DNA from: an uncultured Veillonella sp.
Lineage (GTDB): Bacteria > Bacillota > Negativicutes > Veillonellales > Veillonellaceae
Reading direction: 5' to 3'
Assembly (NCBI RefSeq): GCF_915069625.1
Contig: NZ_CAJZFD010000095.1
Location: forward strand, 1 to 7,734
DNA: 7,734 nt
Position numbers and translations under genes: made by a program. Numbering within the stretch: position 1 is the stretch's first letter; every line of letters begins with the position of its first letter. A model generated the notes under the pieces. The model ran no database searches, was not told the DNA's origin, and saw only the letters and a program-made list of their open reading frames with translations. This document shows, one piece after another, positions 1-5,769 of the stretch.

Positions 1-73
1 AACCGCAGCCTGCGATAAAAGCTACGCTAAATACTAATGCCGCACCAAGGGCAAGAAGCTTTTTAAATTTCAT
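1..73 (-). CDS. metQ: MetQ methionine-binding lipoprotein, N-terminal fragment (cut by window edge)
   Basis: Only the first 24 codons are in the window; the gene continues past position 1. The ATG at 73-71 follows an AGGAG ribosome binding site about 8 nt upstream. The visible protein is a bacterial lipoprotein signal: positively charged start (MKFKK), a hydrophobic stretch, then a lipobox ending FIAGC with the lipidated Cys at residue 23. No binding domain is visible, so the name rests on context: it directly follows metN and metI on the same strand, 54 nt after metI, where the substrate-binding lipoprotein of MetNIQ methionine importers normally sits. The product would be anchored to the outer face of the cytoplasmic membrane and deliver methionine to MetI. 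Lipoprotein call is firm; MetQ identity is an inference from the operon. Confidence 0.8.
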   Translation of the reverse strand, partial: MKFKKLLALGAALVFSVAFIAGCG

Positions 74-127
74 AGTACATTCTCCTATACTTTCACAATC
101 AATATAACTAAAATCTATTTCATCAAA

Positions 128-799
128 TTAGGAACGACGCGCACGACGTGCAAAATAGTTACCTATTGATTGAATAATTTGAACAAAAATAATCAAAATA
201 ACTACGGTAAATAACATCAATGGGAAGTTCAACCGTTCATAACCATAGGTGAGGGCCAAATCACCTACACCACCTGCACCAATAGCACCAGCCATAGCAG
301 TAGCACCGATTAGACCTATGGTGCCCGTTGTAATAGATAGAATAAGAGAACCCTTTGCTTCTGGTAAAAGAAAATGCCAAATCACTTCAAAATGAGAGGC
401 CCCCATCGATTGTGCTGCTTCGATAATACCTTTATTAACCTCTAGAATCGAGTTTTCAAACAACCGAGCTAAATACGGTGCAATAAATATTACAAGCGGA
501 ACAATAGCCGCCATTGTTCCTACGCGCGTACCTACAATCATCTTAGTTAACGGTAATATAAACACCATCAAAATGATAAATGGTACAGAACGCACAACAT
601 TAACAATTGTATTTGTAATGGTATAAACAATACTATTTTTAACGATACCATTAGGATTTGTTACTACTAGTGTGACTGCGATAATTAGACCTAGTACTGT
701 ACCAATGAATAGAGATAGGAACACCATATATAATGTCTGTTCTGCGGCTAATAATAACTGCGATCCTGGAACACCAAGTTCTTGCATGAAGAAATCCAT
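128..799 (-). CDS. metI: MetI, methionine ABC transporter permease
   Basis: Permease of the MetNIQ importer, 223 residues, close to the usual length of about 217. It is strongly hydrophobic with about five membrane spans (roughly residues 20-48, 55-90, 97-115, 150-178, 195-215). The EAA loop that couples to the ATPase is clear at residues 127-135 (EAAQSMGAS), followed by the conserved GAIGAGGVGDLA stretch (171-182) typical of MetI. I chose the ATG at 799. An AGGAGGTG ribosome binding site (815-808) lies 8 nt before it, and the ATG overlaps the metN stop by one base (TAATG), indicating translational coupling. An upstream in-frame ATG at 820 would place this binding site inside the coding region and is unlikely. 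Family assignment is secure; substrate (L- and D-methionine, possibly other sulphur compounds) is inferred from the family and metN. Confidence 0.95.
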   Translation of the reverse strand: MDFFMQELGVPGSQLLLAAEQTLYMVFLSLFIGTVLGLIIAVTLVVTNPNGIVKNSIVYTITNTIVNVVRSVPFIILMVFILPLTKMIVGTRVGTMAAIVPLVIFIAPYLARLFENSILEVNKGIIEAAQSMGASHFEVIWHFLLPEAKGSLILSITTGTIGLIGATAMAGAIGAGGVGDLALTYGYERLNFPLMLFTVVILIIFVQIIQSIGNYFARRARRS

Positions 800-1821
800 T
801 ATAGTGTCACCTCCTGCCATTCAATACCTTGAGCAACAAGATACTCTTTTACCTTGCCCACCTCAAGATCATCGCCAATAAACTGAACAATGAATATACC
901 AAGTACAGTATGTTCTAACTCTGTTACCGTAGCAAATAATACACTCGTTTCTAAATCAAAGGTTTTATTAATATGATATAGAACATTATCTGTCGTATTA
1001 TTTCCTAAGAAATGCATCTTAAGAATTGTGTATGGCCTTTTATCACAAGCTAATGTATGTTTCACTGTTGATGGAATTTCATCAGGAATTACAGTCCTAA
1101 CAAATCGCTTTGTTGTTTCGTGTTTAGGTTTACTAAACACCTCAAGTACGGAGCCACTCTCTATGAGCTTTCCATGCTCCATAACCACAACGCGATTACA
1201 AATTTTTTGAATTACATCAATCTCATGAGTGACGATAACCACCGTTACCCCAAGTTCACGATTAACGCGCTCCAATAATTGAAGAATAGACTCTGTCGTA
1301 TCTGGATCAAGAGCACTTGTTGCTTCATCGCATAAAAGAATCGATGGATCTGTAGCTAACGCACGGGCAATACCAACGCGCTGCTTTTGACCACCAGATA
1401 ATTCTCCAGGATAGGCATTTGCTTTGTCCCCTAAATCAACAAAGTCTAACAAGGTTTTAACCTTTTTATCAATCTCTGATTTAGGAACTTTATTTAGAAT
1501 TAATGGAATCGCCACATTATCATATACAGACTTAGCATTCAACAAATTGAACTGTTGAAATACCATGCCGATGCGCTTACGCACTTTTCTAAGCTCGTTA
1601 AAACTTAAACTATTGATATTCACACCATCTATTTCAACATGACCAGAGGTAGGTACCTCTAAGGCATTAATCATGCGCAGCAGTGTAGATTTACCAGCTC
1701 CACTGAAGCCAATAATGCCAAATATGTCGCCTTTTTCTATGGTAAAGTTTACATCAGATAATGCAGTAACCTTTTGCTTATTAACGTCGAACTCTTTCGT
1801 TACATTTCGTATAGCAATCAC
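799..1821 (-). CDS. metN: MetN, methionine ABC transporter ATP-binding protein with NIL domain
   Basis: ATPase subunit of the methionine importer, 340 residues, the usual MetN length. Walker A GFSGAGKST at residues 38-46, Q-loop at Q89-Q90, signature LSGGQ at 141-145, Walker B ILLCDEA at 161-167, D-loop SALD at 169-172 and switch His199. The region after about residue 260 matches the position and length of the C-terminal NIL (ferredoxin-like) domain, which in MetN binds methionine and inhibits transport when the cell is replete. That regulatory role is known for the family, not shown here. The start codon is GTG at 1821, preceded by AGAGGTGG about 5 nt upstream. It is first in metN-metI-metQ, with a likely promoter at 1906-1934. 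Confidence 0.96.
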   Translation of the reverse strand: MIAIRNVTKEFDVNKQKVTALSDVNFTIEKGDIFGIIGFSGAGKSTLLRMINALEVPTSGHVEIDGVNINSLSFNELRKVRKRIGMVFQQFNLLNAKSVYDNVAIPLILNKVPKSEIDKKVKTLLDFVDLGDKANAYPGELSGGQKQRVGIARALATDPSILLCDEATSALDPDTTESILQLLERVNRELGVTVVIVTHEIDVIQKICNRVVVMEHGKLIESGSVLEVFSKPKHETTKRFVRTVIPDEIPSTVKHTLACDKRPYTILKMHFLGNNTTDNVLYHINKTFDLETSVLFATVTELEHTVLGIFIVQFIGDDLEVGKVKEYLVAQGIEWQEVTL

Positions 1822-1863
1822 TGTACCACCTCTTTCCCTACAATATGGTAGGAATTAATCTTA

Positions 1864-1895
1864 ACCTTAAAACATATCTTTAAGGTATGTTTTAA
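1864..1895 (-). promoter_or_regulatory. Overlapping inverted repeats in the metN leader
   Basis: A perfect 10-bp inverted repeat, TTAAAACATA (1867-1876) and TATGTTTTAA (1886-1895), encloses a 9-nt loop. A second one, ACCTTAA (1864-1870) with TTAAGGT (1880-1886), shares bases with the first, so both cannot form at once. They lie just downstream of the predicted metN -10 element, in the expected 5' untranslated leader 45-75 nt before the GTG. They could be a repressor operator or an RNA switch. I recognise no known riboswitch; neither the SAM-I core nor a T-box sequence is visible. Confidence 0.4.
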
Positions 1896-1905
1896 TTATG
1901 TACTT

Positions 1906-1934
1906 AGATTACTACAATTTATAAGGACTGTCAA
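1906..1934 (-). promoter_or_regulatory. Predicted sigma-70-type promoter of metNIQ
   Basis: Read on the minus strand: a perfect TTGACA -35 box (1934-1929), a 17-nt spacer, and a weak -10 box TAATCT (1911-1906, three of six consensus bases). The -35 box starts within the T-rich tail of the upstream gene's terminator. Transcription would begin near 1899, giving a leader of about 78 nt before metN. The -35 match is strong and the -10 match is poor. Confidence 0.5.
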
Positions 1935-1941
1935 ACAAAAA

Positions 1942-1972
1942 AGAACCTTAACCATCAATGGATTAAGGTTCT
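1942..1972 (-). terminator. Intrinsic terminator downstream of the EamA-family gene
   Basis: A 10-bp perfect stem AGAACCTTAA (1942-1951) / TTAAGGTTCT (1963-1972), extended by CCA/TGG with one bulged base and a TCAA loop. On the minus strand it is followed at once by TTTTTTGTTT (1941-1932), a typical rho-independent terminator. It lies 110 nt past the stop codon of the gene ending at 2082. The plus strand also has CTCTTTTATA after the stem, so it may act weakly both ways. Confidence 0.85.
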
Positions 1973-2081
1973 CTTTTATATAACGCTTATATTATAAGGG
2001 TTTACATCCCTATTTTTCTATTTTTATATCTTTATATCTTTTACATCAAATCTAGATGATTCAGACTCTAACAAAATTAAC

Positions 2082-2948
2082 TTATCTATATCGATTAAAG
2101 AGATATAAGGAGCCTAAAATAACAGGTGCCCCAATATAGAGTCCCATGTTTGGTATTTCTCCCAATAAAAAGGCTGCTACTATAGCTGCCACAATTGGCG
2201 AGATATACATAAAGTTAGTTACATCAGACACCTTTTCGGCATATTCAAAGGCATAGCTCCAGAATACAAATCCAAGTGCACTGGAAAAGAATGCTAAATA
2301 CAGCATAGCAAGCTTTGCACTAATAGGTGCGGCTACAATCATATCAATAGCATGATCTGCAAATGGCAATGCCATAATAGCACCGGTAAACATGGACCAC
2401 ATAGCAATAGTGATGGAGTTATACCCTTTCAAGCTAAGCCCGCGATTCAGAATGTTATAAATTGCAAATAGTACCATCCCTATCAACGTCCATATGGCAC
2501 CCATAGGAATCGTTAGAGTTGAGTTCCAAAGAATAATAACAGCTACGCCTACAAAGGCTGTTACGGTGAAAAGCCAGCCAATAGGACGTATTCTATCTTT
2601 ATAAACGATTAATGCCATCAGTGCCGTTACCATTGGCGTCAATGCCATAATAATACTCGATGTAGCTGCCGGTATTGTTCGTAAACCTTCATTAAACACA
2701 ACTTGGTAAATGAAGTTCCCTGTAGCGCCTAATAAAATATATACGCCCCACTCACGCCAAGATGTAGGAATGTGTAAACCTTTGAATACACCAATAATCA
2801 GCATGAGTATAGCACCACCTACAACCCTTGCTACAGATAGGGTCAAGGCGTCTACAGATTGCAATGCCACTTTTCCAAAAGGGAACGCCGTAGCCCATAC
2901 GGCAATGGTAGCAGATGCTCCTAAGATAGCTTTCATTCGATTTGTCAT
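2082..2948 (-). CDS. EamA/DMT-superfamily transporter (drug/metabolite exporter type)
   Basis: A 288-residue integral membrane protein with about ten hydrophobic segments arranged as two EamA repeats (roughly residues 8-137 and 147-286), the standard length and layout of the drug/metabolite transporter superfamily. Typical features are the GKVAL motif after the first helix, a LRTIPAATSSII stretch at the start of helix 4, and FSSALGFVFWSYA plus SPIVAAIVAAFLLGE in the second repeat. I place the start at the ATG at 2948: the AAAGGTGG binding site is 6 nt from it, whereas it directly abuts the ATG at 2954. The substrate cannot be read from sequence; relatives export amino acids, metabolites or drugs. 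It stands alone, with its own terminator at 1942-1972. No clear promoter is visible; a weak TTGGAA element lies upstream on the minus strand near 3020. Confidence 0.9.
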   Translation of the reverse strand: MTNRMKAILGASATIAVWATAFPFGKVALQSVDALTLSVARVVGGAILMLIIGVFKGLHIPTSWREWGVYILLGATGNFIYQVVFNEGLRTIPAATSSIIMALTPMVTALMALIVYKDRIRPIGWLFTVTAFVGVAVIILWNSTLTIPMGAIWTLIGMVLFAIYNILNRGLSLKGYNSITIAMWSMFTGAIMALPFADHAIDMIVAAPISAKLAMLYLAFFSSALGFVFWSYAFEYAEKVSDVTNFMYISPIVAAIVAAFLLGEIPNMGLYIGAPVILGSLYLFNRYR

Positions 2949-3101
2949 TAGCATCCACCTTTCTACATAGTTCCTAAATTAATACTATCTAAATATTACC
3001 ATAATAAGGCCCTAGGATTCCAAGAATGTACATCACACTATATCGAATACTTTCTATTTATTGATATGAATTTTCATTATTTAAAGATAATATAAAAATC
3101 A

Positions 3102-3159
3102 AAAATCCAGGTGTACATCCCCATATTTTTCAATCCAAACATTATAATTACTGGATTTT
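3102..3159. repeat. 9-bp inverted repeat with 40-nt spacer
   Basis: AAAATCCAG at 3102-3110 and its exact reverse complement CTGGATTTT at 3151-3159. It could be a pair of binding half-sites or the foot of a larger RNA fold if transcription starts further upstream than predicted. No T-run follows it, so it is not a terminator. Function unknown. Confidence 0.4.
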
Positions 3160-3250
3160 AAATGATGAACCCATTATTGTAGGATTTTAAATAAGAACTA
3201 TTCTTACGAAAATCGCATAGTATGTATTGAAAATATATATCATTTAAAAT
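3153..3250. repeat. Three copies of ATTTTAAAT upstream of the PFL promoter
   Basis: GGATTTTAAAT occurs at 3153-3163 and again at 3182-3192. The inner nine bases ATTTTAAAT recur as the reverse complement ATTTAAAAT at 3242-3250, ending directly at the predicted -35 box. The starts of the 9-mers are 29 and 58 bp apart. They may be regulator sites or A/T-rich promoter-upstream elements; in such AT-rich DNA chance remains possible. Confidence 0.4.
3192..3206. promoter_or_regulatory. Compact palindrome upstream of the PFL promoter
   Basis: TAAGAA-CTA-TTCTTA, a perfect 6+6 palindrome with a 3-nt centre, the size and symmetry of a dimeric-repressor or activator operator. It lies about 45 bp upstream of the predicted -35 box, a position compatible with an activator. 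I do not recognise the regulator. Confidence 0.35.
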
Positions 3251-3279
3251 TTGTTAAATCAGGACAAACATTGTACACT
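3251..3279 (+). promoter_or_regulatory. Predicted promoter of the PFL operon
   Basis: TTGTTA (-35, 3251-3256), 17-nt spacer, TACACT (-10, 3274-3279); each box matches four of six consensus bases. Transcription would begin near 3286, leaving a leader of about 39 nt before the large-subunit ATG. The bases TTGT (3251-3254) and ACAA (3264-3267) form an inverted pair over the -35/spacer that loosely resembles a Rex (redox-sensing repressor) half-site arrangement. The spacing is one base short and the inner bases do not match, so the Rex idea is weak. Confidence 0.45.
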
Positions 3280-3300
3280 ATAGGCATAGAAATCTATAGT
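3277..3300 (+). promoter_or_regulatory. Inverted repeat across the predicted PFL transcription start
   Basis: ACTATAG (3277-3283) and CTATAGT (3294-3300) form a perfect 7-bp inverted repeat with a 10-nt centre. It overlaps the last bases of the predicted -10 box and reaches about +15, a classic position for a repressor operator. It ends 14 nt before the TGGAGGTG ribosome binding site (3313-3320). Confidence 0.4.
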
Positions 3301-3324
3301 TATATCCTTTTATGGAGGTGCAAA

Positions 3325-5442
3325 ATGCAACATACTGCATGGAAAGATTTTAACACAGGTGTGTGGGATAAAGCCGTTGATGTACGCGACTTTATTCAAA
3401 GAAACTATATCCCCTATGAAGGGGACGATTCCTTCCTTGCTGGTCCTACAGAAAGAACGACAAAATTATGGGACCAAGTAATGAAGCTTTATGAAGAAGA
3501 ACGTGAAAAAGGCGGCATGCTCGATGCCGATACTTCCGTGGCCACACACATTACTGCCCATGCGCCAGGATATATCGACAAAGACCTTGAAACAATCGTT
3601 GGTTTACAAACTGACAAACCGCTAAAACGTGCTATGTTCCCTTATGGTGGCCTGCGTACAGCGAAATCTGCTATTGAAGAATATGGCTTCAAAATGGATC
3701 CCCAAACAGAAGACTTTTTCAAAAAGCATCGTAAAACTCATAACGATGGCGTATTTGACGTTTACACACCAGAGATGCGTGCTGCTCGTACAGCTCATAT
3801 CGTAACTGGTTTGCCTGATGCTTACAGCCGTGGCCGTATCATCGGCGACTATCGTCGTATCGCGTTGTATGGTATTGATTACCTCATCGAAGATAAAAAA
3901 GAACAATTCAACATTACTATGGGCGATATGCTTGAAGACGTAATTCGCGACCGCGAAGAGATTCAAGATCAAATCCGTTCCTTGAAAGAGTTGAAAGAAA
4001 TGGCAGCGTCCTACGGCTATGATATTTCTGGACCAGCTAAAGACGTGAAAGAAGCTATGCAATGGATTTACTTCGGCTACCTCGGTGCTATTAAAGAGCA
4101 AAACGGTGCTGCTATGTCCATCGGCCGTAACTCTACATTCCTAGACATCTACGCAGAACGTGACCTTCGCAATGGCACATACACTGAAGAGCAAATCCAA
4201 GAATTCGTAGATCATTTCATCATGAAATTGCGCATGGTTCGCTTCGCACGTATCCACGAATACAACAACTTGTTCACAGGCGATCCTGTTTGGACAACTG
4301 AATCCATCGGTGGTATGGGTACTGACGGCCGTACATTGGTTTCCAAAATGTCCTTCCGTTATCTACATACATTGACTAACCTTGGTCCTGCTCCAGAACC
4401 AAACCTCACTGTATTATGGTCCCCTCGCATGCCAATCGGCTTCCGCCGCTTCTGCGCAAAACTATCTATTGAAACATCTTCCATCCAATACGAAAACGAC
4501 GACTTAATGCGTCCTAACTCTGGTGATGACTACGCTATCGCATGCTGTGTATCTCCAATGCGTATTGGTAAAGAAATGCAATTCTTCGGCGCTCGTTCCA
4601 ACTTGGCGAAATGCTTGCTATACGCAATCAATGGTGGCGTTGACGAAAAATTGAAGAAACAAATTGGCCCTAAATACCGTCCTATTACTTCTGAATACTT
4701 AGAATTTGACGAAGTATGGGAAAAATTCGACGACATGATGGAATGGTTAGCAGGCGTATATGTAAACGCATTGAATATCATTCACTACATGCACGATAAA
4801 TACGCTTATGAAAAATTAGAAATGGCATTGCATGACCGCAAAGTAACTCGTTGGTTTGCAACTGGTATCGCTGGTTTATCTGTAGTAGCTGACTCCTTGT
4901 CTGCTATTAAATACGCTAAAGTAAAACCTATTCGCGACGAAAACGGCATCGCTGTTGATTTCGAAATCGAAGGTGACTTCCCTAAATATGGTAACGATGA
5001 CGATCGTGTAGATAGCTTGGCAGCAAAAGTTGTTTCCACATTTATGAACAAGATTCGTAAACATCCTACATACCGTCAATCCGTTCCTACTATGAGCTTG
5101 TTAACAATTACTTCCAACGTAGTATATGGCACTGCAACAGGTTCCACACCAGATGGTCGTAAAGCTGGTGAAGCTTTTGCCCCTGGTGCTAACCCAATGC
5201 ATGGTCGTGATACTCACGGTGCTATTTCTTCGTTGGCATCCGTAGCAAAAATGCCATGGCGTGATAGCTCCGATGGTATTTCCAATACCTTCTCTATCAT
5301 TCCTGACGCATTAGGTAAATCTGGTGAAACATTTGTGTCACTCAGCGATTTTGATATTGAGTTAGATCCATCTCAATTGCCTAACTCCAATACAAACTTC
5401 GCATGCAGCGAACCGAATGTTACTATAAAGGAAGATAAATAA
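3325..5442 (+). CDS. pflB: Pyruvate formate-lyase large subunit, lacking the glycyl-radical domain
   Basis: Catalytic body of formate acetyltransferase (pyruvate + CoA to acetyl-CoA + formate; cytoplasm, anaerobic). I start at the ATG at 3325 because TGGAGGTG lies just upstream and the protein then begins like other PFLs ([19 protein letters not shown]). Visible: [17 protein letters not shown] (163-179; Arg171 corresponds to pyruvate-binding Arg176 of E. coli), YAIACCVSP with the catalytic Cys407-Cys408 (E. coli 418/419), FFGAR with Arg424 (E. coli 435), and [17 protein letters not shown] ending at residue 665. At 705 residues it is shorter than the usual 740-760. The last 40 residues (666-705) are an acidic tail unlike PFL, and the RVSGYAV glycyl-radical loop is absent. 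That domain is the next gene, 75 nt downstream. Family is certain; that this protein needs the small subunit is inference. Codon use (CGT, AAC, GAC, TTC, TCC) suggests high expression. Confidence 0.95.
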   Translation: MQHTAWKDFNTGVWDKAVDVRDFIQRNYIPYEGDDSFLAGPTERTTKLWDQVMKLYEEEREKGGMLDADTSVATHITAHAPGYIDKDLETIVGLQTDKPLKRAMFPYGGLRTAKSAIEEYGFKMDPQTEDFFKKHRKTHNDGVFDVYTPEMRAARTAHIVTGLPDAYSRGRIIGDYRRIALYGIDYLIEDKKEQFNITMGDMLEDVIRDREEIQDQIRSLKELKEMAASYGYDISGPAKDVKEAMQWIYFGYLGAIKEQNGAAMSIGRNSTFLDIYAERDLRNGTYTEEQIQEFVDHFIMKLRMVRFARIHEYNNLFTGDPVWTTESIGGMGTDGRTLVSKMSFRYLHTLTNLGPAPEPNLTVLWSPRMPIGFRRFCAKLSIETSSIQYENDDLMRPNSGDDYAIACCVSPMRIGKEMQFFGARSNLAKCLLYAINGGVDEKLKKQIGPKYRPITSEYLEFDEVWEKFDDMMEWLAGVYVNALNIIHYMHDKYAYEKLEMALHDRKVTRWFATGIAGLSVVADSLSAIKYAKVKPIRDENGIAVDFEIEGDFPKYGNDDDRVDSLAAKVVSTFMNKIRKHPTYRQSVPTMSLLTITSNVVYGTATGSTPDGRKAGEAFAPGANPMHGRDTHGAISSLASVAKMPWRDSSDGISNTFSIIPDALGKSGETFVSLSDFDIELDPSQLPNSNTNFACSEPNVTIKEDK

Positions 5443-5464
5443 TATCTTCCATAGTATCTATGTG

Positions 5465-5510
5465 CTTTCACCGGCACTGATATGAGTGTTAGTCATGGTT
5501 GAAAGGAGGT
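5465..5510 (+). promoter_or_regulatory. Intercistronic stem-loop abutting the small-subunit ribosome binding site
   Basis: CTTTCA (5465-5470) pairs with TGAAAG (5500-5505), then CC (5471-5472) with GG (5497-5498) after one bulged T. Past an internal loop, ACTGA (5476-5480) pairs with TTAGT (5489-5493, one G-T pair), closing an 8-nt loop. The 3' arm runs into the strong Shine-Dalgarno AAAGGAGGT (5502-5510), which is 7 nt before the ATG at 5518. The fold could tune small-subunit translation or shield the intercistronic RNA. No T-run follows, so it is not a terminator. Confidence 0.45.
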
Positions 5511-5517
5511 AATACCC

Positions 5518-5757
5518 ATGAGCAACCAACAACAAATTGATAACTTGGTAGAGTTATTGGATGGCTACTCCCAAAAAGGCGGTCATCATTTGAACGTTAA
5601 CGTGTTCACTCGCGAAACATTGTTAGACGCTCAAAAACATCCTGAGTTGTACCCTCAATTGACTGTTCGTGTGTCTGGTTATGCAGTGCACTTCAGCAAA
5701 TTGACTAAAGCACAACAGGATGAGGTTATTTCTCGTACATTCCATCAACAAATCTAA
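5518..5757 (+). CDS. Stand-alone glycyl-radical domain subunit of pyruvate formate-lyase (GrcA-like)
   Basis: A 79-residue protein equal to the C-terminal domain of a normal PFL. It has [17 protein letters not shown] (residues 13-29), then [15 protein letters not shown], then the radical loop RVSGYAVHF with the predicted radical glycine at Gly54 (codon 5677-5679), and [14 protein letters not shown] near the end; E. coli PflB has nearly the same blocks at its C-terminus. Residues 1-8 (MSNQQQID) replace the linker that joins this domain to the body in ordinary PFLs. AAAGGAGGT 7 nt upstream gives it independent, probably strong, translation. pflA follows after 12 nt. E. coli GrcA/YfiD (127 residues) is the closest known concept, a spare domain that rescues O2-cleaved PFL. 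Here the adjacent large subunit has no domain of its own, so this protein is probably an obligate subunit. Automated tools might call it grcA or a PFL fragment. Confidence 0.93.
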   Translation: MSNQQQIDNLVELLDGYSQKGGHHLNVNVFTRETLLDAQKHPELYPQLTVRVSGYAVHFSKLTKAQQDEVISRTFHQQI

Positions 5758-5769
5758 TCGAGGTTTTCT

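Larger units (their letters stand above)
2949..3324. other. Divergent intergenic region between the EamA gene and the PFL operon
   Basis: 376 nt without a credible gene, very AT-rich. It must hold the leftward promoter of the EamA-family gene and the rightward promoter of the PFL operon. It contains a plausible rightward promoter (3251-3279), an inverted repeat across its transcription start (3277-3300), three copies of a 9-mer (3155-3250), a distant 9-bp inverted repeat (3102-3159) and a compact palindrome (3192-3206), each listed separately. Its length and repeat density suggest several regulators act on the PFL operon. Confidence 0.7.

Noticed and set aside
799..820. ATG at 820 as metI start
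   Set aside because: The real ribosome binding site (AGGAGGTG) would lie inside the coding sequence; the ATG at 799 overlaps the metN stop and has correct spacing.
1975..2081. SAM riboswitch or T-box upstream of metN, with the 1942-1972 hairpin as its expression platform
   Set aside because: No SAM-I core or T-box consensus is visible on the minus strand, and the hairpin is better explained as the terminator of the gene ending at 2082.
2752..2958. 68-residue Cys-rich open frame overlapping the start of the EamA-family gene
   Set aside because: Same strand, alternative frame of a well-supported membrane-protein gene; its composition is explained by that overlap.
3060..3095. Fur-box-like sequence (AATAATGAAAATTCATATC on the minus strand) in the divergent intergenic region
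   Set aside because: About 14 of 19 bases match the classical Fur box, but the match is asymmetric in the centre and easily arises in such AT-rich DNA; neither flanking gene is an obvious iron gene.
3271..3324. In-frame TTG at 3271 as start of the PFL large subunit
   Set aside because: It overlaps the predicted promoter, has no ribosome binding site, and would add 18 residues unlike any PFL. The ATG at 3325 has TGGAGGTG in front.
3622..5079. Several long open frames on the minus strand within the PFL large-subunit gene
   Set aside because: They overlap a clearly conserved, strongly codon-biased gene in antisense, lack ribosome binding sites and resemble no protein I know.
5440..5520. Stop-codon readthrough, selenocysteine at the TGA (5500), or a frameshift joining the PFL pieces
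   Set aside because: Three stops of three kinds lie in the same frame before an excellent ribosome binding site and ATG. A single recoding event cannot bridge them, and no frame change is needed.
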